A stretch of DNA of 9,762 nucleotides, from contig JBJOGW010000027.1 of NCBI GenBank assembly GCA_046048055.1, positions 1 to 9,762 on the forward strand, written 5' to 3'. This document shows, one piece after another, positions 1 to 6,421 of this stretch. Each line of letters opens with the position of its first letter. Position 1 is the stretch's first letter. A model generated the notes under the pieces. The model saw only the letters and a list, made by a program, of their open reading frames with translations. It ran no database searches and was not told the DNA's origin. The DNA is from SYAC01 sp046048055. GTDB taxonomy: Bacteria > Planctomycetota > Phycisphaerae > Phycisphaerales > SM1A02. The translations under genes were made by a program, and so were the position numbers.

Positions 1-603
1 ACGCTGGCCGTTCCATCGCCAGCGCCGCGACGGCTCGCCCTGGGTCAGCAGCCACAGCGATCCCGTGTCATGCGCCAGCGTGACCCGAACCATCCCGGGC
101 AGGTCATCCGGCGGCTCGACCCGTTCCCAGACGCTGCCGCGGAGCCGGTGGATGCGGCGCGATTCGCCCTCGATGGCCCAGAGCTGGCCAGCGTGCGCCG
201 CCAGCGCCGGCTCGGACTCCGTGGGCAGGCTGCTGCAGAGCATCACCCCGGGCGGCACCACGAACCAAAGGTCACTCGCGGGATTGCGCGCCACGCGTGC
301 GGTCAGCACCTCGCTGCGTCCCTCGCGTGGCGCGAAGGCGATCCAGAGGCGATCGTCCTCGCAGGCCAGCGACACCGGATGATCGTCGTGACGACCGAGC
401 GTCATGCGCACGGGTCGCTCGTCGTTCATCGCCACGTGATCCACCAGCCACCGGTCCTGCCAGGACCGGACCAGCCACGCGTGTCCATGGCTCGCCACGG
501 CCGGCGCCGGCGCGTGGGGCTCGGAGCCCGTCGAGCCTGCCAGCAGCAACGCCAGGCAGGGCAGCCACCGCAACCACGGAACCAGCGCGACCAGATGATG
601 CAT
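1..603 (-). CDS. Secreted protein with propeller-like repeats, C-terminus beyond the window (partial)
   Basis: An open reading frame starts with ATG at 603-601 and is still open at the left edge, giving 201 residues. The N-terminus is a clear Sec signal peptide: hydrophobic core LPCLALLLAG around residues 14-23, then small residues, with no lipobox cysteine. The mature part is rich in Trp and shows recurrent 'LW-hydrophobic' strands followed by charged turns (DRLWIAFAPREGR, GQLWAIEGESRR, GSLWLLTQGE). This pattern suggests blades of an extracytoplasmic beta-propeller. It is the last visible gene of a three-gene cluster: its ATG overlaps the preceding stop in a TGATG, so translational coupling is likely. 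I do not recognise the family with certainty. The fragment faintly recalls the extracytoplasmic N-terminal region of some planctomycete RDD-family membrane proteins, which would predict membrane helices beyond the left edge; that is inference from memory. Coding reality is supported by the start/stop overlap, the signal peptide and the sensible amino-acid composition. Confidence 0.7.
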   Translation of the reverse strand, partial: MHHLVALVPWLRWLPCLALLLAGSTGSEPHAPAPAVASHGHAWLVRSWQDRWLVDHVAMNDERPVRMTLGRHDDHPVSLACEDDRLWIAFAPREGRSEVLTARVARNPASDLWFVVPPGVMLCSSLPTESEPALAAHAGQLWAIEGESRRIHRLRGSVWERVEPPDDLPGMVRVTLAHDTGSLWLLTQGEPSRRWRWNGQR

Positions 604-1508
604 CAGGGTTCCTGTCCGTCCAGCACTTCCACGCGCTGCGGCCGCAGGACCGATCGCAGGGCTTCCAGATCGAAGAGCCGCTCCTTGAGCCGCTCCGGAG
701 CCGTGCCGGGCGTGTCCCAGAAGACTTCCCACGACGCGTCGCCCCCCATCTCCAGCCGAACCGTGCCTGGCACATCGGGCCACGCACCCGGAGGAAGTCC
801 GGTCACCTGCAGGGACAGTGGACGAGCCAGGGCACTGGCTGCCAGCACGGACCCGTCGGCGGCAAGCAACTCGACCCGGTCAGGCAGGGACTCGGGCTGG
901 CGAACACGCACGCGCGTGGCGTTCCAGCCGCCCACCGGCGCACCGCGACGCCATGAGAGCCACTTCATCCCGGGCTGGTCCGCGGCGGTGAGCGTGGCGG
1001 CGTCAGGCCAGGGCGTGGCGGCCAGCAGTTCCATCACGCTCTCGGGGCCCGCAAACGGCACGGGTGATCTCGGCGGCACGGTTCCTCGCGGGCCCACGAG
1101 CAGCGACGAAGGTTCGGCCTTGGGCTCGAAGATCCACCATCGCGACGCATCCGCCCCCACCCATACCAGCCGTTCACCCACCTTGTCGGCGCGCAGCGCC
1201 ATGCGCTGGCCGTGGTCCAGCCAGGCCAGCTCCACCTGCGCCTGCTCGAAGTGATCGCCCTGCGCGTCCTTCCAACGCAGCTCCGCGCTGCCCCGGCTGG
1301 CGAAGCGCTCGAGTGCCTGCACGCGGCGCCGCTGAGCCTGGATGAAGTCCGCGGCGCTGACCGCCGGCGCGCGATCCGCGGACACCGCGGGCTCATCCGG
1401 CACGCGCGATCCGGCGGCGGCGCAGCCGGTCATCGCTGCCGACAGCACCAGCACGGTCAGCCGACGCGCGGCGTCAGCCTTCCAGGTTGACCACGGCGGA
1501 GAGTTCAT
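603..1508 (-). CDS. Lipoprotein with LolA/LolB-like fold, function unknown
   Basis: This 301-residue protein has a type II signal peptide: arginines at 15-16, hydrophobic stretch LTVLVLSAAM, and lipobox M-T-G-C with the lipidated Cys at residue 29. The +2 residue is Ala, which would fit outer-membrane sorting by the enterobacterial rule, although that rule is untested here. After an acidic/Ala linker, residues ~55-125 show alternating strands (SRGSAELRWKD, QVELAWLDHGQRMALRAD, RLVWVGADASRWWIFEPK). This is the strand pattern of LolA/LolB-type lipid-binding half barrels. The C-terminal half continues with beta-rich segments (WNATRVRVRQPESLPDRVEL, GTVRLEMGGDASWEVFWD). It is probably a periplasm-facing lipoprotein that binds a hydrophobic ligand or helps lipoprotein traffic, but the substrate is unknown. 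It overlaps the upstream gene by 35 bases and the downstream gene by 1 base. No Shine-Dalgarno is visible. A start inside the overlap-free region would delete most of the signal peptide, so the ATG at 1508 is preferred. Confidence 0.8.
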   Translation of the reverse strand: MNSPPWSTWKADAARRLTVLVLSAAMTGCAAAGSRVPDEPAVSADRAPAVSAADFIQAQRRRVQALERFASRGSAELRWKDAQGDHFEQAQVELAWLDHGQRMALRADKVGERLVWVGADASRWWIFEPKAEPSSLLVGPRGTVPPRSPVPFAGPESVMELLAATPWPDAATLTAADQPGMKWLSWRRGAPVGGWNATRVRVRQPESLPDRVELLAADGSVLAASALARPLSLQVTGLPPGAWPDVPGTVRLEMGGDASWEVFWDTPGTAPERLKERLFDLEALRSVLRPQRVEVLDGQEP

Positions 1509-1992
1509 CCGAGAGGGCGGCGATGGCCTCGTCGTCGAGTTGGGGATGGATCACCTCCGTGGGCGGCGCGCCCTCTTGCTGACCTCGGCGGGCGAAGAGC
1601 CACACCTCCGAGCCCTCGCGGTGGTCGATCCGTAGATGCCGCAGCCGCTTCTTGCGAAGCATGATCATGGCCAGCAGCCATCGAACGGCCAGGCGATTGG
1701 GCCGCTGGTCCTCGGCCAGGCGGTCGAAGACCTCCTCGATCGCGTCGTCGTCCAGCACCAGCCTGCGACGCGCATCAGGTTCGGGCATGGTGGTCCGCCA
1801 CCAGCACAGCAGGCCCTCGGGACGGGCCCCGGCCGACCACGCGGCGGTGCTGAACTCCATGCGCTCGAACCCCCCTTGCCCGTTGTCCCGCACGGCCGCC
1901 ACGCATGGCGTGCCCGCAGGAAGCGGCTCGCCGCTGGCGGCGCAGATGAAGGTGGGCTTGCCCACTGGGATGGAGCTGGCGTCGCGGCTCAT
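1474..1992 (-). CDS. Conserved hypothetical protein, planctomycete-type, about 170 aa
   Basis: This cytoplasmic-looking 172-residue protein has no signal peptide or membrane segment. It begins MSRDASS at the ATG in 1992-1990; the frame stays open further upstream, but there it runs antisense to the c-di-AMP genes and is a shadow. Visible parts are an N-terminal region with Cys17 and Cys30 twelve residues apart (FICAASGEPLPAGTPC), a Trp-containing segment LLCWWRTTMPEPD at 61-73, a basic helix WLLAMIMLRKKRLRHLRID at 105-123, and an acidic C-terminus with a 'LDDEAIAALSDEL' helix. With only three cysteines (17, 30, 63) a zinc site is possible but not established. The overall pattern matches a hypothetical family I associate with Planctomycetota (Cys-rich start, PEP-D segment, RKK helix); its function is unknown to me. 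It is the first gene of the minus-strand cluster, transcribed divergently from the diadenylate cyclase gene across 51 bases. A TACGAT hexamer 8 bases before the ATG and no Shine-Dalgarno suggest a leaderless or nearly leaderless message. Confidence 0.8.
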   Translation of the reverse strand: MSRDASSIPVGKPTFICAASGEPLPAGTPCVAAVRDNGQGGFERMEFSTAAWSAGARPEGLLCWWRTTMPEPDARRRLVLDDDAIEEVFDRLAEDQRPNRLAVRWLLAMIMLRKKRLRHLRIDHREGSEVWLFARRGQQEGAPPTEVIHPQLDDEAIAALSDELSAVVNLEG

Positions 1993-1999
1993 GACCAGC

Positions 2000-2012
2000 G
2001 ATCGTAGCGATC
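2000..2012. repeat. Short inverted repeat between divergent promoters
   Basis: GATCG-TAG-CGATC is a perfect 5-base inverted repeat with a 3-base spacer, and it covers the proposed -10 hexamer of the minus-strand cluster. Its placement would suit an operator, but in GC-rich DNA so short a repeat may be chance. Confidence 0.3.
2001..2006 (-). promoter_or_regulatory. Putative -10 element (TACGAT) of the minus-strand cluster
   Basis: TACGAT matches TATAAT at four of six positions, including the invariant TA...T. It lies 8 bases before the ATG at 1992. Transcription would then begin within about two bases of the start codon. I see no recognisable -35 element. The 9-base string TACGATCGC covering this site recurs exactly at the transaldolase promoter (6427-6419). 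Confidence 0.4.
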
Positions 2013-2031
2013 CGGACCCACCGGCGCGTGG

Positions 2032-2037
2032 TACAGT
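2032..2037 (+). promoter_or_regulatory. Putative -10 element (TACAGT) of the diadenylate cyclase gene
   Basis: TACAGT matches TATAAT at four of six positions, including TA...T, and ends 6 bases before the GTG start at 2044. This predicts a transcript starting at or next to the start codon. The region directly upstream of the GTG (gcgcgtggtacagtcggttc) has no Shine-Dalgarno, which agrees with a leaderless mRNA. No clear -35 is visible. The -35 zone of this promoter would lie around 2009-2014 and that of the opposite promoter around 2024-2029, so the two promoters interleave. Confidence 0.4.
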
Positions 2038-2043
2038 CGGTTC

Positions 2044-2934
2044 GTGTTCGACCGTCTGTTCCAGCTCTTCCGGGGAAGCGATCCGCTCAGCGTGGCGGTG
2101 GAGTTGGCGGTGATCTTCGTGGGCGTGCTGCTGGTGCTGCGCTTCCTGCAGGGAACCCGCGGCGCGGCGGTGTTCAAGGGTGCCATCATCGTGCTGGCGG
2201 TGCTGCTGCTCGGGCTGCGCTTCGCCGGCCTTTTCAGCGACAACCTGGCCCGGCTGCGGCTGCTGAGCGAGGGCGTGCTGGGCGCGGTGGCCATCTTCTT
2301 TCTGGTGGTCTTCCAGCCGGAGCTGCGGCAGGCCATGGTGCGGATCGGGCAGAGCATCGTGCCCGGGGAGCGGCGCGCCCTGGACCCGCTCGTGGAGGCC
2401 ATCGACGAGGCGGTCGAGTTCCTCAGCCGGAACCGCTTCGGCGCCCTGATCGTGATCGAGCGAGGCACCAGCCTGGCCGGACTGGCGAAGCAGGGCGTGC
2501 CGATGGACGCCAAGGTCTCGGCGCGCACGCTGGAGAGCATCTTCTGGCCCAGCAGCCCCCTGCACGATCTGGCGGTGGTGATCTGCGGCGAGCGCATCGC
2601 CGCAGCCAGCGTGCAGTTGCCGCTGGCCGAGGAGACCGGCGGCATGCGCCTGGGTTCGCGCCATCGCGCCGCCATGGGCGTGACCGAGGAGAGCGATGCG
2701 CTGGTGGTGGTGGTGAGCGAGGAGAACGGTCAGATCCGGGTGGCCGAGCATGGCCGGCTCTCGGCGCCCATCGCGCACGCCGAGTTCGCGATCCTGATCC
2801 GCGACAAGCTCAGTCGCCCCGCGCCCGCGGGCCGAGGCATGGCCCGACGGATCATCGGAAGCCTGGGCGGGCGCGACGCGGCCGCGGCAGCGACCGAATC
2901 GGCCGCGCCCCCCTCCCCGAACAAGGCGACCTGA
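2044..2934 (+). CDS. cdaA: Diadenylate cyclase, CdaA type (c-di-AMP synthase) with a variant DGA motif
   Basis: This 296-residue membrane enzyme should condense two ATP to cyclic di-AMP at the inner face of the cytoplasmic membrane. Three N-terminal hydrophobic helices (about residues 16-37, 44-62, 76-92) lead to the family hallmark FQPELRQAMVRIG. The DAC domain then runs from about 115 to 250: GALIVIERG, SARTLESIF, SPLHDLAVVI, LGSRHRAAMG and SDALVVVVSEENG all align with CdaA/DisA family signatures. The RHR motif is intact (R206-H207-R208). The catalytic DGA motif reads D175-L176-A177, so the metal/ATP-binding Asp is kept but the Gly is replaced by Leu. The C-terminal ~30 residues are an Ala/Pro-rich tail. 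The GTG start is the only usable one: the frame closes upstream at the TAG in 2005-2007, and no other start codon falls in between. The stop is followed after one base by the YbbR/CdaR-like gene, the usual two-gene module, although glmM is absent. Family assignment is very sure; activity is uncertain because of the variant motif. Confidence 0.93.
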   Translation: MFDRLFQLFRGSDPLSVAVELAVIFVGVLLVLRFLQGTRGAAVFKGAIIVLAVLLLGLRFAGLFSDNLARLRLLSEGVLGAVAIFFLVVFQPELRQAMVRIGQSIVPGERRALDPLVEAIDEAVEFLSRNRFGALIVIERGTSLAGLAKQGVPMDAKVSARTLESIFWPSSPLHDLAVVICGERIAAASVQLPLAEETGGMRLGSRHRAAMGVTEESDALVVVVSEENGQIRVAEHGRLSAPIAHAEFAILIRDKLSRPAPAGRGMARRIIGSLGGRDAAAAATESAAPPSPNKAT

Positions 2935-2935
2935 C

Positions 2936-3997
2936 ATGCGCGACTGGAAAGGAACGCTCTCCACCATCTTCGCGGCCTCGATCGCCACGCTGCTGATCTG
3001 GACCTGGGCGGCCGACCGCACGCGCGAACTCCGCACGCTCTCCGGCACGGTGATCCTTCGGCCCAGCGATGCCGGCCAGCGCTTCGTGGATCCGGCCCAG
3101 CCCCAGTCCGTCACCGTGAGCGTGAAGGCGAGCCCGGCCAGCCTCACGCGACTGCAGGCGGCACTGGAGCAGGGGCTGGTGCTTCAGCTGGATACCGATG
3201 GCATGGAGACCGGAATGCGCAGCGCGGTGCTCGGTCCCCTGATCGAGCGCACCGCCGAGGTGCGCGGCACCGACGCGGACATCTCCTCCGTTCGTCCGGC
3301 CCGCATCGATGTGCGGGTGGGCGCCATGGTGCCCGTGCGCATGCCCGTGGTGGCCCGCGTGCCCCTGGTCACGCTCTGGGGTCCGGCCGAGGTGCAACCC
3401 ACCGAGGTGGTGGCGATGGTTCCGGAGACATCCGCCGAGGCGGCGAGCAAGGAGTCCATCGAGGCGGTGGTGAACGCCACGGACCTGCCTGCCGGGACCA
3501 GCCACACCGTGGACGCCTCGTTGCGGCTTCCGGATGCGCTCAAGCTGCTCCCAAGCCAGGTGCTGTTCACGCCAGACCGGGTGCAGGTCTCCTTCACGGT
3601 GGCTGGCAAGAGCCAGACCATCACGCTCCCCTCGGTGCGCATCGAGATCGCCGGCGCGCCGGAGGACCTGCAGGGATTCGACGTGACCTTTGGTGAGGGC
3701 GGCGGCGTGCTGCGCGACGTGGTGCTGGGCGCGCAGGGCACGGCGCTGGCCGACGTGGAGAGCGGCAACACGCGGGTGGTGGCCATCGTGCACCTCACGC
3801 CCGAGGACCTGGCCAAGCGCATCACGCAGAAGGCCGTGAGCACGTGGGTGCTGCCCGCGGGGGCCGAGGTGAACAGCGTGGCTGGCGTGCGTCCCGCGGA
3901 TGTGGTGGTGCCGCTGGTGATCAAGCCCAAGCCAGCGGCAAGCGAGGGGCCGGCGGGGTTGCCAGCCGAGGCCAAGTCACCAAGCTCCGCAGGCTGA
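2936..3997 (+). CDS. cdaR: YbbR/CdaR-like membrane-anchored regulator of the diadenylate cyclase
   Basis: This 353-residue protein has one N-terminal membrane helix (about residues 10-27, IFAASIATLLIWTWAA) and a large extracytoplasmic part, with no cytoplasmic domain beyond a few residues. The exposed part carries repeated strand patterns of YbbR domains. One unit runs about 50-130 (SVTVSVKASPASL, LQLDTDGMETGM, RPARIDVRVG), a second about 135-230 (AVVNATDLPAGTSHTVDASL, LFTPDRVQVSFTVAG). A third, degenerate unit follows (IEIAGAPEDLQGFDV, VAIVHLTPEDLAKRI), then an Ala/Pro/Ser-rich tail. In Firmicutes, CdaR binds CdaA and modulates c-di-AMP output, and the direct adjacency (one base after the cyclase stop) supports the same partnership here. 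No own promoter or strong Shine-Dalgarno is visible (AAGGCGACC is weak), so translation is probably coupled to the upstream gene. The gene symbol rests on context and fold, since YbbR sequences diverge strongly. Confidence 0.85.
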   Translation: MRDWKGTLSTIFAASIATLLIWTWAADRTRELRTLSGTVILRPSDAGQRFVDPAQPQSVTVSVKASPASLTRLQAALEQGLVLQLDTDGMETGMRSAVLGPLIERTAEVRGTDADISSVRPARIDVRVGAMVPVRMPVVARVPLVTLWGPAEVQPTEVVAMVPETSAEAASKESIEAVVNATDLPAGTSHTVDASLRLPDALKLLPSQVLFTPDRVQVSFTVAGKSQTITLPSVRIEIAGAPEDLQGFDVTFGEGGGVLRDVVLGAQGTALADVESGNTRVVAIVHLTPEDLAKRITQKAVSTWVLPAGAEVNSVAGVRPADVVVPLVIKPKPAASEGPAGLPAEAKSPSSAG

Positions 3998-4016
3998 GGC
4001 GCAAGCCGCTCCCACC

Positions 4017-5291
4017 TCAACCCTGCACGCGGATCGCGTGCCAGAGTTTCTTGCCTCGTCGCAGCAGCGACGCGGAACCGTGCAGCAGCTGTGCCGAGGT
4101 CAGGCGAGCATCCGCCGCCGCCTTCTGGCCGTTCACGCTCACGGCGCCTGCCGCCAGGAAGTCGCGGGCCTCGCGCTTGCTGGCCGCGAGCGTGGTGGTT
4201 GGCAGAAGGTCAAGCAGCGCCACCCCCTCGCCCGCCAGGTGCGTGCGAGGAACCTCGGTGGTCGGCAGGTCGGCGATCACGTCCATCAGCGTGGCCTGGT
4301 CCAGACCATGCACGTCACCGCTGAACAGCGCCGCGGCGGCCGCCCTGGCCGAGGCGGTCGCCGACGGCCCGTGCACCATGTCGGTCACGGTATCGGCGAG
4401 CGCCCTCTGGGCGGGGCGGTCCTGCGGACGAGCCTTCTGGTCGGCCTCAATCGCCTCCACCTGCTCCGGCGGCATGAAGGTGAACCAGCGCAGCAGCTGC
4501 CCCACCTGATCGTCGGCCACGTTCAGGAAGAACTGGTGCAAGCGGTACGGGCTGGTGCGATCCGCGGCCAGCCACACGTTGCCGGACTCGCTCTTGCCGA
4601 ACTTGGTGCCATCGGCCTTGAGCAGCAGCGGTGCGGTGGCGCCAAAGGCCTGCACGCCTTCGAGTCGCCGGATCAGGTCGATGCCGCTGACGATGTTGCC
4701 GAACTGGTCGCTGCCGCCCAGCTGCAGCGTGCAGCCGCTGGCGCGGTGCAGGTGCAGGAAGTCGTAGGCCTGCAGGATCATGTAGCTGAACTCGGTGTAG
4801 CTGATCCCCTGCTCCCGGCCCTCCAGCCGGCTGCTCACGCTGTCGCGCGCGATCATCTGGTTCACGCTGAAGTGCTTGCCGATGTCGCGCAGCACCTGGA
4901 TGTAGCCCAGCCCGCCCAGCCAGTCGGCGTTGTTCACCACGCGGGCGGCGCATGGACCGCTGAAGTCCAGCAGCCGCTCCATCTGCGCCTTCTGGCGGGT
5001 CAGGTTGTGCTGCACCCGGTCCGCGTCGAGCAGCGTGCGCTCGCTGGCCTTGCCGCTGGGGTCGCCGATCAGGCCCGTGGCACCGCCCACGAGCGCAATC
5101 GGGCGATGCCCTGCCCGCTGCAGCCGAGCCAACAGGATCACGCTGACCAGATTGCCCACGGTCAGGCTGTCCGCCGTGGGGTCGAAGCCGCAGTACCCGA
5201 TGCGTTGGCCGCCAGCAAGGTGGTCCGCAAGACCGTCGGTGGCCTGGTGCAGCATGCCACGCCAGGCGAGGTCGGCCAGAAAGTCGCTCAT
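4017..5291 (-). CDS. tyrS: Tyrosyl-tRNA synthetase
   Basis: This 424-residue class I synthetase charges tRNA-Tyr in the cytoplasm; the length is normal for the bacterial TyrRS family. Seen in order: YCGFDPTADSL (33-43) with the HIGH-equivalent T44-V45-G46-N47; ALVGGATGLIGDPSGKASER; RDIGKHFSVNQMIARDSV; the tyrosine-binding segment GISYTEFSYMILQAYDF (162-178); GGSDQFGNIVSGIDL (192-206); and the KMSKS equivalent K230-F-G-K-S234. A C-terminal S4 RNA-binding domain covers about 360-424 (KREARDFLAAGAVSVNGQK ... LLRRGKKLWHAIRV). The ATG at 5291 (MSDFLADL) is chosen over an in-frame ATG at 5330, because the extra 13 residues do not look like TyrRS and would overlap the end of transaldolase. The gene follows transaldolase by 22 bases. 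A TATCCT hexamer lies 8 bases before the start and there is no Shine-Dalgarno, so it may have its own promoter. The loss of both signature histidines is unusual and worth checking, but every other active-site block is intact. Confidence 0.97.
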   Translation of the reverse strand: MSDFLADLAWRGMLHQATDGLADHLAGGQRIGYCGFDPTADSLTVGNLVSVILLARLQRAGHRPIALVGGATGLIGDPSGKASERTLLDADRVQHNLTRQKAQMERLLDFSGPCAARVVNNADWLGGLGYIQVLRDIGKHFSVNQMIARDSVSSRLEGREQGISYTEFSYMILQAYDFLHLHRASGCTLQLGGSDQFGNIVSGIDLIRRLEGVQAFGATAPLLLKADGTKFGKSESGNVWLAADRTSPYRLHQFFLNVADDQVGQLLRWFTFMPPEQVEAIEADQKARPQDRPAQRALADTVTDMVHGPSATASARAAAAALFSGDVHGLDQATLMDVIADLPTTEVPRTHLAGEGVALLDLLPTTTLAASKREARDFLAAGAVSVNGQKAAADARLTSAQLLHGSASLLRRGKKLWHAIRVQG

Positions 5292-5299
5292 GGGGCGGC

Positions 5300-5305
5300 A
5301 GGATA
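5300..5305 (-). promoter_or_regulatory. Putative -10 element (TATCCT) of tyrS
   Basis: TATCCT lies in the 22-base gap between the transaldolase stop and the tyrS ATG, 8 bases before the start. It fits the TAnnnT spacing seen at three other starts in the window and suggests tyrS can be transcribed independently as a leaderless mRNA. No -35 is recognisable, and the upstream part would lie inside the end of the transaldolase gene. Confidence 0.3.
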
Positions 5306-5313
5306 GAGACCGC

Positions 5314-6399
5314 TCACCTCGCCATGGCACCGCTCTTGGCGTGGATCTTGGCCAGCATGTCGTTCCAGCTCTTCACGAAACTGTCGGCGCCTTCCTTCTG
5401 CAGTTCCAGGGCACAGGCATCCACGCTGCAGCCGGCGGTCTCCATGGCGGCCAGCGTGCGCGGTCCGTCGCCGCCATCCGTGCGCAGGAGGGCGGTGACC
5501 GTGCCGTGGTCGTGGAAGGCGTGCAGCGTCTCCTCGGGCATGGTGTTGACCGTGCGCGGGGCTGCCAGCGCCTGCACGTAGAGCGTGTCGGGCAGGCTGG
5601 GATCCTTGGTGCTGGTGCTGGCCATGAGCAGCCGCTGCGGACGGGCCCCCTTGTCCTGCAGCTTCAGGAAGCGGTCGCTGGCGTAGGTCTGCGCATAGGC
5701 CTGGTAGCAGCAGGCGCCGATCGCGATGCCCGCCTTGTTCTGCAGGGCGTCGGGCACCTTCGCGTTGGCCTTCTTCTCCCAGCGGCTGATGAACACGCTG
5801 GCCACGCTCTCCACGCGAAGGCTCTTGCCTTCCCTGGCGCGCCGCTCCAGGCCCTTCAGGTACGCATCGGCCGCGGCCAGGTACTGCTTGGGGCTGAACA
5901 GCAGCGTGACGTTGATGGGCACGCCGCGGTAGATCAGCTCCTCGATCGCGGGCAGACCCTCGGGCGTGCCGGGAACCTTGATGAACAGGTTCGGGCGATT
6001 GGCCTTGGCGTGCAGGGCCACCGCCTGCTCCACCGTGGTGGCGGTATCGCGTGCCAGCAGCGGGCTCACCTCGAGGCTGACCCAGCCGTCGATGCCGCCG
6101 GTCCGATCGTGCACCCCCTTGAAGGCGTCCGCCGCCTGGGCAAGGTCGGTCACCGCCAGTTCAAAGAAGAGCCTCTCGCCGTCGATGCCCTTGGCCAGCA
6201 GTTCACGGATCTGCCCGTCGTAGTCGCTGGAACCCGAGATGGCCTTCTCGAAGATGGTCGGGTTGCTGGTCAGGCCCACCACGCTCCAGTCGCGGATGTA
6301 CTCGGCCAGGCGGCCGCTGGAGAGCATGGTGCGGGTGATGTTGTCGACCCAGATGCTCTGGCCTGCGATGGAGAGAAGCGCGGTTCCGGTGATGGGCAT
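5314..6399 (-). CDS. tal: Transaldolase, long (mycobacterial/TIGR00876-like) type
   Basis: This 361-residue pentose-phosphate enzyme transfers a dihydroxyacetone unit between sedoheptulose-7-phosphate/glyceraldehyde-3-phosphate and erythrose-4-phosphate/fructose-6-phosphate in the cytoplasm. Length and motifs fit the long transaldolase subfamily of about 350-375 residues. Seen in order: SIWVDNITR with the conserved Asp19; GLTSNPTIFEKAI with Asn46; GWVSLEVSPLLA with Glu110; NLFIKVPGTPEGLPAI with the Schiff-base Lys141; GVPINVTLLFS; SVASVFISRWEKKAN; RLLMASTSTKDP; and DTLYVQALAAPRTVNTMPEET near the C-terminus. The start at 6399 is supported by a perfect AAGGAGG five bases upstream, the only strong Shine-Dalgarno in the window. 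It is divergent from glucose-6-phosphate isomerase, which shares its product fructose-6-phosphate, and is followed by tyrS. No anomaly is visible in the active site. Confidence 0.96.
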   Translation of the reverse strand: MPITGTALLSIAGQSIWVDNITRTMLSSGRLAEYIRDWSVVGLTSNPTIFEKAISGSSDYDGQIRELLAKGIDGERLFFELAVTDLAQAADAFKGVHDRTGGIDGWVSLEVSPLLARDTATTVEQAVALHAKANRPNLFIKVPGTPEGLPAIEELIYRGVPINVTLLFSPKQYLAAADAYLKGLERRAREGKSLRVESVASVFISRWEKKANAKVPDALQNKAGIAIGACCYQAYAQTYASDRFLKLQDKGARPQRLLMASTSTKDPSLPDTLYVQALAAPRTVNTMPEETLHAFHDHGTVTALLRTDGGDGPRTLAAMETAGCSVDACALELQKEGADSFVKSWNDMLAKIHAKSGAMAR

Positions 6400-6404
6400 G
6401 GGTG

Positions 6405-6411
6405 CCTCCTT
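6405..6411 (-). promoter_or_regulatory. Shine-Dalgarno sequence of transaldolase
   Basis: AAGGAGG is a perfect anti-16S match, 5 bases before the ATG at 6399. It fixes the start, and it stands out because the cyclase, isomerase, tyrS and conserved-hypothetical starts lack any comparable site. Confidence 0.85.
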
Positions 6412-6421
6412 GAAGGTGGCG

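Noticed and set aside
1..603. Lipoprotein call for the left-edge protein because of a Cys at residue 16.
   Set aside because: The Cys lies before the hydrophobic core, without a lipobox; an ordinary Sec signal peptide fits better.
1993..3147. A minus-strand frame open from 3147 that would extend the 172-residue conserved protein to 557 residues.
   Set aside because: The added part is antisense to the diadenylate cyclase and CdaR genes, has the His/Gln/Arg-rich composition of a GC-rich shadow frame, and the family resemblance begins only at the ATG in 1992.
3995..4019. TGAGG/CCTCA inverted repeat joining the stop codons of the CdaR and tyrS genes.
   Set aside because: It is only five pairs with a 15-base loop and arises because both convergent genes end in TGAGG; too weak to call a terminator.
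5292..5330. In-frame ATG at 5330 adding 13 residues (MPWRGERSLSCRP) to tyrosyl-tRNA synthetase.
   Set aside because: It overlaps the end of transaldolase, is not TyrRS-like, and MSDFLADL at 5291 is a normal TyrRS beginning.
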